A stretch of DNA of 64,000 nucleotides from Pisaster brevispinus (Eukaryota; Echinodermata; Asteroidea; Forcipulatida; Asteriidae), in the NCBI GenBank assembly GCA_023634235.1, contig JAMKCF010000008.1, positions 3,973,001 to 4,037,000 of the forward strand. The letters are read 5' to 3'. The number at the start of each line of letters is the position of its first letter. The stretch's first letter is position 1. The notes beneath the pieces are model-generated. The model had not been told where the DNA came from. It was given only the letters and a program-made list of their open reading frames with translations, and ran no database searches. The position numbers were made by a program, and so were the translations under genes. Positions 10,606 to 38,674 of this stretch are shown in pieces.

Positions 10606-10955
10606 TTAAAGGGAAAGTATAAGTTTGGTAATCACTCTAAACAATTAATGGCAATACAAACTTAATTGGTTAGAAGTACAGCAGCTTTCGATAGTATAAA
10701 GCATTTTGAGAATCATTTCGCTTCGAAATAATGTTGGTATGGAAAAAGATATCAGATTTAATCCCCCACAATTTGAATCTGAGAAAATTCTGTCAGAAAC
10801 GTTTCTCAGATTGTGTATTCCTATTATGTTCGCTCCGGTTTTTCGGCGATATCTCAAAAACGCGACCACCTTTTGAAATGAAACTAGTTTTGTTGTATAC
10901 ATGTATATCTACATTTATATAGGGTTAAAACAATCGAACCGTTGCCTTCAATGCT
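10606..10955. mobile_element. Diverged TTAA-type repeat element
   Basis: It begins with TTAA at 10606 and 'agggaaagtataagtttgg'. The body shares 'tctgagaaa', 'ttgtgtattcc' and 'ttttcggcgatatctcaaaaa' with the element at 11993-12342. The right end, near 'gaaccgttgcc', has degenerated. Confidence 0.6.
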
Positions 10956-11325
10956 TCTCATCAAAAAGTCTGGGAAATGGTTCCAGCTCATCCGCAGGTC
11001 CTTCTGGGATTTTGGTTAAAAAGAAGTCTTGAGAAAAGTAGGAAGACTAAAATCAACTGGGGGACAGCAGCCATTGAGTCGGGGCTGCTCAGCCTTCACG
11101 AGAGTCATCCTTTGTGAGCTGTAGAGAAAGTACCGTCTGGGTACCCCGGTCTTGGCACTGTCCTCCCTAAAATGCTGACATTATGGGTGAATGACCCTTA
11201 CATATAATTCCCCAGAGACTAAAATTAGTGAGACCAGCTTTTTCATGAGCAATGTTGCACTTTCAGATCAAGTAATAAACCGCAAGGGAAACTTACTGGG
11301 TGAACTTAAAATAATTTGGGGTCGA
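10956..11325. other. Intergenic, nothing recognised
   Basis: No gene, clear repeat family or RNA was detected. Confidence 0.4.
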
Positions 11326-11445
11326 ACAAAGAAAGGTTGACAAGGGTGGGATTCGAACAATCGACCTCCGGATTAAAATGCCGGCTCTGTACCAACTGAG
11401 CTATCAAGCCCCATGTTGGTAGTCTCTCTATTTGGTCAATACATT
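11326..11445 (-). repeat. tRNA(Lys)-like SINE head, minus orientation
   Basis: Read on the minus strand, 11412 down to about 11345 resembles a tRNA. It has 'gatagctcagttggtacaga' as D-arm/A-box, an anticodon loop ATTTTAA (anticodon TTT), and 'ggtcgattgttcgaatccc' as T-arm/B-box. One anticodon-stem pair is mismatched. A second, diverged copy at 26190-26295 shares the adjacent tail 'atgttgg...gtctc'. A tRNA-derived SINE is therefore more likely than a working tRNA gene. Confidence 0.6.
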
Positions 11446-11992
11446 ATCTTTGTTCAGGGTGTCATTCAGATCTACAGTAAAAATGTTGCGTACTATCTGG
11501 ATGGATACGATTAAATTAACTCAAAATCACCAACCCTCCAATCCATCAGCTGTCAAGGATTAAAGGAGGTAACCAGGGCCTCTAAAAAAAGTGATAGAGG
11601 GCGCTGTCAAACACTCTGCTATCTCACGATGGGATGACTTGACAACAAAGTTACATTGGAGACATGTTGATGATTTACGAATTAAAGAACATACAATCGT
11701 AGTAACACAGACTCTCAAAGTAGTTGAAGAAGTTTTCAATGTTGAACTTATTTAATTCAATTTCATCTGATAAAGTACAGTAATAGTCAGGTAGTCTTTG
11801 TGTAAACAAACAAAAAAGGAACCCACTGCCCTTACATGTATACTTTAAGATTTCATCCATGAACAAATTGCACAAATGTAGTGTGTTTGGAAAGGAAATA
11901 AAGGGCCTCAAAGGTAGGACCTGAAATCTGAGGAAGGCTTACTGACATCTGCACAAGCGGGCAACTGGACATGCAGGAATGAGCGAGTGACT

Positions 11993-12342
11993 TTAAAGGA
12001 AGGGTATACCTTTGGTAATTACTCAAAAAAATTAATGGCCATGTAAACTTACTTGGTAAGAAGCACTGCAGCTGCTGATAATGGCATTCTGAGAAACAAT
12101 ACCCTTCAAAGGAATGTGGTTTTAGAGTGAGGGGATTCAAAAAGATTTCAATCTGAGAAACATTTCTAGGATTGTGTATTCCAATCAAGGAATATTCTTC
12201 CTTCGTGGACATAACCACTCCAGATTTTTGGCAATATCTCAAAAATGCTACCACCTTTTGAAATGACATTTTCACTTTTATATAGGATTGAAACAATCCA
12301 ACGGTTCCAAAAACCAAAGGTATACATGTACTTTGCCTTTAA
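11993..12342. mobile_element. TTAA-flanked foldback element, 350 bp
   Basis: TTAA occurs at 11993-11996 and 12339-12342. Inner ends are inverted: 'ggtatacctttggtaatt' on the left and 'ccaaaggtatac' on the right. The interior has no coding capacity. TTAA target duplication is the hallmark of piggyBac-group transposons, so a non-autonomous member is plausible. It lies about 230 bp beyond the RPUSD2 stop. Confidence 0.65.
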
Positions 12343-12571
12343 TCCCAAAATACACTCACACCTGAAAGCGGTACACATAACTTATGTAAATGACAAGCCT
12401 CATCAACTTTTGATATTGACAATTCAAATCTCATTACTTGTACATGTTGATGAATGGTATACCTTAGCCATGACTCTGCTACAAGAGCCTGATGCTCTTG
12501 ATCTCTTGTTAAGTCCGTCAAGAGAGGGCCTGGCCAGAGTGCAGCAGGTAGAAATTCCAGGCGATATGAAG

Positions 12572-15500
12572 TTAGTCTGATGGAGAGGTCACAGCTGTTG
12601 TCCTCTGCATATGTTCTTCTGCCCACTTGGGCAATGGAGTGCTGAATTCAAAGTCTGGTCCCTGAAAACGGAGACAAAATTTAAAGACTTGTTGAAATGG
12701 TGAGTTTGAAATCCGGCCTGTTGAACCACCCGAGGACAAGTCAAATGTCCAGTAGGTCCAGCTAGCTCGTTCATTCTTTCAACAGACTCATGTCAACCAA
12801 TGCATTCAGGGATAGTAATATTTTCTGTGTTCCTAACATTTACCACAAGATGGGCTTGGAGAAGGCATTCCTATAGTCTTGAGCAAACCCTAAAGCCTTA
12901 ATAAAATAAGATGTGGACTGGTGAAAATTCTAGCAGATTAGCGAAAGGTCAAGTTTACAAATCAAAACCCCACTAATCCTTGGCTTACTTTATAAGACAA
13001 AGCATGCAGACACATGGTCATCTCCTCAGGTGTGGGGTCTCTTAGTTTCAGCCTGCATTCTCTGCACATGTCCTGTACAAGCTGGCGCCGGTCTTCCTCG
13101 TTCATTGATATTATCTCCGACTCTAGAGGGCACTCTTCTCCGCCATCAGTCGCTGCAGCTCCAGATGGCTGACATGATAAGTCCCCATCAACCTGTCCTT
13201 CATTTACTCCGATCTGATTCGGGTAATTGACAGACGCACTATTGCACTGCTGATCTGCTGTATCGTCAGGCCGTTCAACAATACTGCCCTCAGTGTGCAC
13301 ATCACGCTTAGTTAGAGACTCGCTAGTTCTTTTTTCATCAGCAACACTAGCTTCTGTGTTTTTGATTCCAGCTTTCATCTCATCTGCATTACCGTGTGAA
13401 GCACTCACAGACTGTATATCTCTCGACGGGGCTTCAGACTTCTCATCTGATGTAGCGCCCTCTATTGACGCACTCTCATCAGTTTGCTCGTCATTGGTGA
13501 CGAGACGGCTTCTTGTTGATTTGACAAAGTCTTCTGGATCATGGATGACTTGAGACTCCATCTCAGCAGAGTGCTGTTTTATTAGCTCATTTAAGAGCTC
13601 CTATCAAACAGAAAAATCAAATCTTTTATCAGTGATCAAGTCCATCCTGTTCCAAAGTAGGGTCATACTTCAGTAATGACAGTGAAAAAAGATTGAGGAA
13701 TTTTTTATCCCAAACCCTACTTGTTATAAAGATGGTAACGGTAGTAAGCATCCTGCAAAATTTGCCTGAAAAGCAAATAAATAAAAGTCAATAAAAGTAT
13801 GTCCAAAAAATTTAAATCTCCAAAGATTGCCTTCAGGTGACTTTTGAAGATTCAAATTTCCGTGGTGACCGGTTGTGAATGCTGCGGCCAGAGATACGGC
13901 TGGTACCCGCTGTTCTTGATAATAGTTACCCTGACAGTTTTCTCAACAAGTAGACACAGTATTCAACTGAAACTTTCACAGGTGACTTTTATTGTGCCTT
14001 TCTTGATACGTTGGCCTATAAATCAACATTATGTTAACAAAAAGACAACCTGTGACCCTAACTTTAAACTCAATGCAACATTACAGCTCCACACAGAAAT
14101 TACAAAATATGATGTATGATAAAGAGAATAACGCTTGAAAGTACATGGAGGCAAAGATCAGATAAGCTACATCTTGAAGTGGCTTGCCTAAGAGTGGTCA
14201 ATCTTAATAGGCAAGATAGACAAATCAGAGGCTACTAAATGGTAGACTAAACAAGAACTCAAAACAGCCAAAAACAGACAGTCAAAAGGAGAGCATGGGA
14301 GCACATCATGTACTGCACTGAGCAATGCAGTTAAGTGTGTGTATGCAGTGTACGCCCTTTACAGTGGTCCGCTGGCCAAACACCAGTTGAAACACCCGAG
14401 GACCAGTCAAAATTCTCTCCAACTAGTCTACTGGCTAGTTCATTGAGCTCCCACTGCTACATGTAAATCAATTCATTTCGTTTCATTTATTCTGATTATG
14501 ATGCGAAGGACTCTCAGAAAAGTGCACTTAATTGCTGTACTAGCCAAGAACCCCATGGAGAGAAGACAAGGAAGGAAGTTTCAGTTTAAGATGTGGGAGG
14601 AAAAACCCAGAGAAAATTATTCCGGGGTAAGCCCTTGTAATCTGGTAGGGACTGAAAACCCAATCCATATAGTGCCCCCCGGTGTGATTCGAACCAGGGT
14701 CCGAGAGGTGTAAGGTGAGGAATGACACCACTTTGCCAACTCGATTGCTCCTATTGCTTCAAATTGCAAGTCCCACAGTGTTGAAAGGAAACCATAAAAC
14801 ATTGAATCAGTGAAAAAGCTGGCGGACTTGTGAAATGTTAAGCTCACTGGTCCGCCCTTTGAAGTAAAGATTCAACCAAGGATAACGTACCTGTTCTGTT
14901 CTGTGAGGTATGTCACCCCCTTTGCCAAGCTGTGGGCCCCATACTGGGTTGTTATACAGAGGGTCGTTGACTATGGGGTACCCTAGGTACTGAAGATGAA
15001 CACGAATCTGGTGCATTCGACCTGTGTGAGGAAAACCTGTGAGATAAAAGAAATTTATAAAGCATCAATCTCTTCACGTCACATGAAGCGACTCGACTCG
15101 CGGAAATATTGGCAGATGAGAATAGATTTCTCTGTTGAATGTATATGGTGTGATACATCACTGGTATATACCTTTTCACACTGCAGCCATCTTTGTCAGA
15201 TCCCCTGTGACACTGATAATTATAATTCTCAATTTATAAAAAGGCACCAGCCTATTTTCCCTTCCAGCCTCAGCTTGGTTACATTGGTTTGAATGGAAGA
15301 AAAACCAAGATGGCTGCACCATGATAAAAGTCTGTTGGAAGAGTACTCATTCCCATCATTTAGGTTGCAATAAGTCTTGGTGCAAGACGTTGTTGTTCCT
15401 TATATAAACTTGACAATCCAGATTCCCCTATCTGTACACACACTGCAGCCACACCCACACTATGTAAACAAGAACCATGGAATGATACTGGGCACGGTTA

Positions 15501-18500
15501 CAAAAACCTGATTTACTCTACCACTCACACGTAGGTTCGTTACTTCCATTAAACACCCTCTATTGGTGGAATTGTTGTATTAGTTTTCAGTAAGATTTCA
15601 GCTGAAAAACCAAGTAAAAAAAAAAATTCAATCATGTATAAGAACGTTTAATTTGAAGCAGATCTGGCTCATACATGGACATGCTTACATTTCACGATGC
15701 TGGTGTGGCCATCATAGCTGAGGCGTTCGAAGTGCGTCTTGCATTCTTTGCCGTTAGGGCCCACCCTGCACACTCCGATCTTATGTGACACGGTGACGAT
15801 AGGTTGCACACAATCAACGGGGTCGCTGTACACACAACAAGTAACGAGTAAAATTCTTACATGGAAAAAATACAAACGACAAATCTGACCACATATTAAA
15901 CGCATTCTCTTGGAATTTTTGTTTAACGAACCAACAAAGTAAGTCCTGAGAATGAAATATAAACAACAAATTGCGCTAAATAATGAGAACATTTCCTCAA
16001 AGAAAGGAACAACAAAGACAATCTCAAGAATGCAACATTACAAACAACACTTTGACAACAAAATAAATTCATTCTTTAAGATAAACTTGGAGAAAGTGGA
16101 GGTGGAAGAGTTATGGGAAATCGATGCTGTGTGCTGACACTTTACCTTGGGAATTCTCCATCCACTTTACAAACGTAGGTCTTGGTGAGTTTTCTCTCCC
16201 GTACGTAAGCGTCAATCCGCTGGGAAACTTCACGAGTCCTAGACCAGAACAAATAGCAAGACTTGTCAATGGTAGATGGAACCAAATAATGAAACTTAAT
16301 TAATTAAGCAAACAAACAAATAAGCTTAACTTAACCCAGGCATTACCTTCACATGTTATTGACAGACTTGATTGCAAAACAGAACCTCTTAACCTACGGA
16401 AAAAAACTTGTCAGGGGCATTGCAACCAATCAGGTTCCTCACTGCATCAGGGTTTGAAAAGATGTAATTTGTGGGAAAGATATTGAATTGGAACATTTTA
16501 AGTTCCTACCTGGCAAACATGAGCAGTCCTGAGGTCAACCTGTCCAGGCGGTGTATTGCTAAAACACAGGAAAAAAAAAACACATCTTGATTTTCTTTTA
16601 TCAAAATATTTTATCTCTTTCAGTTCCAAGGTCATTAATGTACGATCTGTTGTTTTACTAAAAAAAGTGTCATCAGTCGCACATGTGAGACCCATAATAT
16701 ACATGTGATCTCGAGAGGGCATTATTTCTCTAACGAAAAATACTATTGACCTTGGGATGTACCGAGGCAACAGCAAGATACATTTTGTTTGGTGAAAAAG
16801 ACTTCTTTTTTGTTACAGAATTTAGAAAAACCTACAAAAGATGGGCATTTTAGGTTCAAAACGCAAAAAAAACAGCGGGCACAGAAAGAGTACTGAAAGA
16901 GTAAATAAAATAACATGCATTTCTTGTCAGCATTTAAAAACATATTAATATGAAAAACATATTAATATTAGTTTTATTCATCTCCAGAGCAATACACCTA
17001 ACATAGTGAAACAGATGAACAAGTGACTTTTGTCAATGATTAGGTACTCACTGTGTAGTCCTGTATAGCCATACTCTTTACCCAGGAGAAATATGATGGT
17101 GTTGTGACGGTATTTGCCACATGGATGAACCTGTCAAATACAAACCAACAACTTCATTTATTTTCCCATAGAAGGCTGTTAAAATCAATGTTATCATTAA
17201 AGTAATTTGGTCAATTTTGTATGAATTTTTACTGGACTGAAATAGACCAAAACTTGTAAGGTATATAACAAATAACCATTTATTAAATAATCACATCAGA
17301 GGGTCTCTCAAAGCACTCCCTTATTTTTCTGATAGGTATGGGGAGCTGTGTTTGAATTATAAGCCCCATTTGTTTACATTTCATCATGTACCTGTTTACA
17401 AGGTGCTGTGGGGCAATCTGCAGCCAAACATAAAGCACCCCCAGCGAATCCTTTCTATTAGCGATGAGTAAGCTGTTTTTTTTTATGTGCATTACACAAC
17501 ACATGGGACCTGCGGCTTTCAACCCCAACTGAAGGACAAAGCAATAATGGTCAAGTGTCCTGCTTAAAGACGCAAGTGTCAAGACCAGGTCTTGGACCCG
17601 TACTCTGCTGATCAGAAACGTAAGAGCTCGAGTCCAGTGTACTTGACCGCTCGGCCTCTATCTATCTGTCTAAGGTTACTTTACATTGCCTTTCTCCTGA
17701 AGACGATCAGAGCATACTGATCGAAACGTTGCCTTTTTCCTGAAGACAATCAGGGCATACTGACTGAAACTTTGAGTTGTCAAGTCATCGGTCAATTTCA
17801 GAACCACCACAACTCAGTCATAAAGAGCTTATTACATGGTGTTACCTCAACCCTTACTAGTTTAGTTTCAATAAGTCATCTTGGCGAGCCAATCTACAAG
17901 ACAAGTCAACTTCTTACATTCAACAAGTTGTCTTGGCGAAAGAAATTATCATGACAAGTCCACTCATTCCAAAAAATAAGTTGACCCTAGCAAGATTGAC
18001 CCTTTGCACCCACATCACACGCGGCTAACGCAGCGGTCTCCCTTAAAAGTGGTCCGCTAGTCAAATGCTAGTTAAATTGCTAGGTCAAAATCCACTCCCA
18101 GTGGTCCTGCTGGCTAATTCAGTGTTGAAAAGCATTACATTTCATTTGAAAAATGGACTTGTGGAAAAGCTGGTGGACTAGTAAAATTATTATAAGCTAA
18201 CTGGTCCTGCTGGCCAGTCATGACAATTTTTAAAGGAAACCTTAAAATGAGGACCAGTAAAAAAGCTGGCAGAATAGTGAAAAGACAAGATAACTGGTTC
18301 TGCTGGCTAGTAACTGAAAAAGTAAAGGGCAAACTCTCTACTGTCTGCCATACTTGCCGTTCTGGGAGTCACAATGCACGTAAAAAATCTGGTTAGCATG
18401 TAAATGCCACATTGCCTAAAATCTGCACTACAATGTATAACACACAGGGACATTGACTCCCAAACTGACGAAACCTAGATTATTGTGATGACTATTAATA

Positions 18501-21042
18501 GGAACAATAACACGGGTGGAGCTCAGTAGTTACCATCAGCATGCTGAAGAGTGACTTACCGGAATCGAGGCCGGCTTGTTGATGACAACGAACTCCTCGT
18601 TGACTGTGATTAGCTCCAAGGGTTGACTGGTCACCGGTGGCTCATGGCGGTGAACCATGGAACGTAGGAACTCATTGTTGACCAGAATCTTGTCCAGTGA
18701 GACTTTCTTCCCATCAATGGTTATCAATCCACTGCTTATTGCCTTTTGCTGTAAAGGATATAGGTTGGACAATGAAGCAAGACACTCTTAAATAAAACCA
18801 AGGAGCAAGAGAAAGCATATTTATTTTCTGTGGGTGATTCTCTCTTTTTTTGTAGGGAGCATGGCTCTGGCCATGCCACAAATACTATTTACTTGGGTGG
18901 GGTAATGCCCAAGAGCTCTCTGTGAGTATTGTTTTGTGTTTAAATCATCTAATTATCAGAGAAATATTGTAATTTTTAGCGCTGAAGGAGAAGCAATTGT
19001 AGATTTTAACATCTCGCACAGGGACACAAGAGTTATAAATGACCAGGACTTGAGTCCGGTGCAATAGAACCCACGGCCCACAACAAGCAATAGATCAGCC
19101 GATCAGCTGGGAATGATATACATGGCCAACTCACATAATACTCTGGTGTTTCTGATCTGAACTCATGCCTGAAAACGTCCATTACAGACCGCTTCATCCA
19201 CCGACCTTTGACATGAGCCTCAAACACATACACGTACGGCGTCACTTTCCTAAGACCTGAGCCAAAAGAAACAGAAAGGAAAAATGAAATATACTCAAAG
19301 GCTCATACAGTGTTGGGTATTTCAATCATATGTGTATTTAGTTTGTAGTAACACCAAGTGTATACATGTATATCTCTGTATCTACTTTGCTGTGTAGATT
19401 TGTTCCTTGAGAACATTTCTTGCTATTTATTCTACTGCTGCGGAGTAGATTTCAAAGTTCGGGAGACTACTTAGTTCTGAAAAGATAACTACCTGGGGAG
19501 GGGGTAGGAAGTTAAGGGGCTACACACATGTACTACTTTCGCTTAGTGGATCAAGGGGGCTTCTTGTTATTAACTTCACTGTGAGGAGTGAGTTCTTTAT
19601 TGGTCTCAACATTACGACTAGTACTACCCTGCTCTAGTCATTGTCAGGAGACTGAAGAGTGTTTGAGATGCTGGTCTTTGTGTATGGATCAAAGGTTTCA
19701 ATTGTATTTTATAACTGAATTGCATTTTGGAGGGAGCTGATACTAATGTACACATTTGTAATAATTCCTGTGAACTTTTTTGGGGTAGGACTTTGATTGC
19801 ACTTAATATGCAGTGCTCATCGCACACCAGTGTAAGGGGGAAAAAAAGAAGAAGAAAAAAAAAACACCTTTTGAGGGAAGTTTTTAAAATTGTCAATAGA
19901 CAATTTATTTCAAGACGTTTTCGAGAGCAAATTCCAAATCCCTGTGTTATTTAGCCCAGAACCCCATGGAGAGAAGACAAGGAAGGAAGTTTCAGTTTTA
20001 GATGTGGGAGGAAAACCCAAGTGAATTATTCCAGGGAACTTCCACGCAATCAGGAAGGGAATGAAAAACCAATACCAACATACTAAAGGGGTCCTAGAGG
20101 TGGAAGGCAAGGAAAGACAAACCATTAGGCGAATGTTCTTTAGAAGGTGGGGACACTGCTTTTGGTAATTACCTACCATTTTCAAAGTAGTACGAGGTTT
20201 CATTAAATTTCTCATCATTGGCAAACTTCTGTATCTTCTTTGGATGTCGGTCCAGTTTCTTTCCCTGTGGATGGGAGAATAAAATTAATAATAATAATAA
20301 ATAATGGATTTATGACAGAGCGCCTTTTTTATGCAAGCCTCAAAGCGCTTTACAGTAAGACAATAAGTAAAAACTTAATTCAAAATTTAGGTAAAATTGG
20401 CGAATTTAAGGCAAAAAGCAAATGGTAATAGTAATACTAATAAACACAAATCCTACCTAAATATAGTAACTAATCATAAAATAAGTTACATAAATTTATA
20501 CAGAGAGAGGTGGGTAAAAAAAAGAAATAACTGCAATGAATTTCAATTTTATTTACCTTTTTAGTTTTTTTAGTTTTATCACCGAACCACTTCCTCTTTT
20601 CTGCATAGCTTCTAAGGGAGGAGTCCGCCGTGGCACCACCCTCAACCAGCAGGACGTCTGGCCGAGACGTGCTGCCGTTCCCCGACGGGGCAACCTGGCT
20701 GCTGCAAACCGGTGCCATGCAATCTTTATCAGATGTCACTACATCCACACCAATAAAAGATTCAGCCATATCTGTTGGCAAAATGCTGGTATCAGATTTC
20801 AACATCTCGGAGTGTTCAAGTTGCTGTTTTTGTACATGTATAGGATTGTCGTCGAAAGATAAACTCGGAGTCAGTGATGTTGCTTTGCAAGCAGTCCCGC
20901 TACATTTTATACTCCATTGCCACAACACGTGTTTGTTGTTTACACTCCCAGTGTTGAAAACAGTTGTTCGTCGTACAAACAAGTCTTTACATGAATTTGC
21001 CTGCGCAATTATTGTGCGTAGAAATGAAGCATTTTGGACCAT
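12572..21042 (-). CDS. RPUSD2: RNA pseudouridine synthase domain-containing 2, RluA type, 11 exons
   Basis: Isomerises uridine to pseudouridine in RNA. Exons in transcription order: 21042-20557, 20264-20177, 19256-19135, 18748-18560, 17130-17052, 16558-16510, 16238-16146, 15825-15689, 15036-14891, 13600-12989, 12661-12572. All introns are GT-AG and the phases close to 696 aa. The ATG at 21042 opens a basic, Ser/Thr/Leu-rich N-terminus that could be a mitochondrial presequence. Residues about 165-320 cover the [13 protein letters not shown] region and an S4-like segment ([13 protein letters not shown]). The catalytic motif is [10 protein letters not shown], with the nucleophile at about Asp327. 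[16 protein letters not shown] and NDPLYN complete the RluA core, to about residue 463. The acidic, Ser-rich 204-codon exon 10 is longer than I recall for the human protein. The C-terminus ([25 protein letters not shown]) is a strong RPUSD2 signature. It is divergent from TONSL. Confidence 0.93.
13660..13860. repeat. Dispersed repeat, copy 1 (mate near 58980-59170)
   Basis: Shares the ordered blocks 'gtcatactt', 'acttgttataaagatggt', 'gtaagcatcctgcaaaat' and 'gattgcctt' with 58985-59165. It lies just upstream, in the minus sense, of RPUSD2 exon 10, inside an intron. Confidence 0.7.
14355..14870. repeat. Two nested dispersed repeats in an RPUSD2 intron
   Basis: The outer element ('agtggtccgctgg...gaccagtcaaaattct...ctggctagttca' then 'gtgttgaaaggaaacc...aaaaagctggcggac') is split at about 14470. 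The inner sequence at 14480-14755 matches the family at 56275-56545, 29930-30215, 19955-20130 and 42545-42735 ('agccaagaacccc', 'aggaaggaagttt', 'ctgaaaacccaatcca'). The outer family recurs at 18035-18325, 36360-36556 and 52258-52385. Confidence 0.75.
17300..17657 (-). repeat. tRNA-derived SINE, minus orientation, in an RPUSD2 intron
   Basis: Reverse complement of the SINE at 57955-58316. The shared blocks are 'aaggtgctgtggg', 'cattacacaacaca', 'caataatggtcaagtgtcc' and 'cttggacccgtactc' (the B-box side). A separate short repeat at 17695-17785 has 'gaagacgatcagagcatact' and a near-duplicate 'gaagacaatcagggcatact'. Confidence 0.65.
18035..18325. repeat. 'Ggtcc-gctgg' dispersed repeat in an RPUSD2 intron
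   Basis: Starts 'cccttaaaagtggtccgct' and repeats 'aaaagctggtggactagtg', 'aaaagctggcagaatagtg' and 'actggtcctgctggc' in near-tandem. Matches 36360-36556 and 52258-52385. Confidence 0.7.
19955..20400. repeat. Fragments of two interspersed repeats around RPUSD2 exon 2
   Basis: 19955-20130 is a partial copy of the 'ccccatggagagaagacaag...ggaaggaagtttcag' family. 20285-20345 is an (AAT)n-linked fragment with 'acagagcgcc' and 'caaagcgctttacag'. They flank the 88-bp coding exon 20264-20177 without touching it. Confidence 0.6.
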
Positions 21043-21341
21043 TGTATAATATTCAATCCATTCCAATAGACAATACCCTTCAGTTAACTTTCCCCGTGAA
21101 TTTACCTTCGTTCTCGTCGTCCGTGGTGTCTGAAAACTTCTGTGCCATTTCCTAAAGCGCCCTCTATGTAAATTTTTCCGGAAGAGCCTTCCCCCTCTGG
21201 AAAAAGAATAGCTAGTGGGTCATCGCGGGAATTTCAAGATGGCGCGGGCCCTCTGATGTCTGACATCCGACAAAAACATGACAAACTTAACGTTTGGCTA
21301 CACATTTTGAAACGAGTTTGGTGCCTTGAGTACTTTTTGAG
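21043..21341. promoter_or_regulatory. Shared bidirectional promoter of RPUSD2 and TONSL
   Basis: The 299 bp between the divergent start codons hold an ETS-type CCGGAAG at 21178-21184, an E2F-like CGCGGGAA at 21224-21231 (TTCCCGCG on the other strand), and a YY1-like CAAGATGGCGC at 21235-21245. No TATA box is evident. This combination is common at housekeeping and S-phase promoters and would suit a replication-repair gene such as TONSL. Sites are seen; regulation is inferred. Confidence 0.55.
21106..21148 (-). other. Possible alternative first exon of RPUSD2
   Basis: On the minus strand, ATG at 21148 opens 14 codons (MAQKFSDTTDDENE plus one base) directly followed by the donor GTAAATTC. I found no acceptor of matching phase at the start of the main first exon. 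It may be an alternative 5' exon, an upstream ORF, or chance. Confidence 0.25.
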
Positions 21342-38054
<16,713 letters not shown>

Positions 38055-38674
38055 TTGAAATGGTATTAACTGGAACACTCTTGCAAAACCTGAAGTATAT
38101 GCCTACTAGATAGAGGACGAGGGAAAAATGAATGCAAATATTCATGTACAACAACAACAACAGGGCATTCAAAGGACTCCGTGTGATGTGTTCATCAAGG
38201 AGTACATCAAGGAGTACTCAATACAAAGATTATTCAGTACAGAGTAAATTGTTTTTTGAAAGTTTCCAAAGAGAAAATGGCTTGCCTTAGTTATTTGTTG
38301 TTGGGTTATTCGCCCGTTGCACTTGGCGTCGCATGCGGCTACAGTCTGCGCAAAGTCTGCCGCGTAAAGATATGGTGCACTTTTAACTGCGCGCACATCA
38401 CCTCAGATGTAACACGCGGGGAATCCGACTCCCATAATGGCACGTGCAAGATTTATCGTGTGATGACGACAGGTGTATTGGGTTAATCATAGCCAAACAC
38501 ACACAGGTTCATCTGGAATTTAACCCAAAAAATTAATTCAAGTCTTTGATCTGCAATTTTGACCACTCCTTTGTAAAAGAAAAGGAAAACAAAGCCTTCA
38601 AAGTTCAGTTACTACAGCTGCATAATAAATGAAGCATTTATTTGATAAATTGTTACAAGGCACAACAAAATAAA
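38055..38674 (+). terminator. TONSL 3' flank with poly(A) signals
   Basis: AATAAA occurs at 38624-38629 and again at 38669-38674, 570-620 bp after the stop. A short direct repeat 'catcaaggagtac' occurs near 38190-38220. No downstream TONSL exon was seen. Confidence 0.4.

Noticed and set aside
11345..11412. Apparent tRNA(Lys, TTT) gene on the minus strand
   Set aside because: A mismatch in the anticodon stem and a second diverged copy with the same tail at 26190-26295 indicate a tRNA-derived SINE.
12962..13561. Independent 199-residue gene on the minus strand
   Set aside because: It is the internal part of RPUSD2 exon 10. Its last residues read into the intron past the GTAAGC donor.
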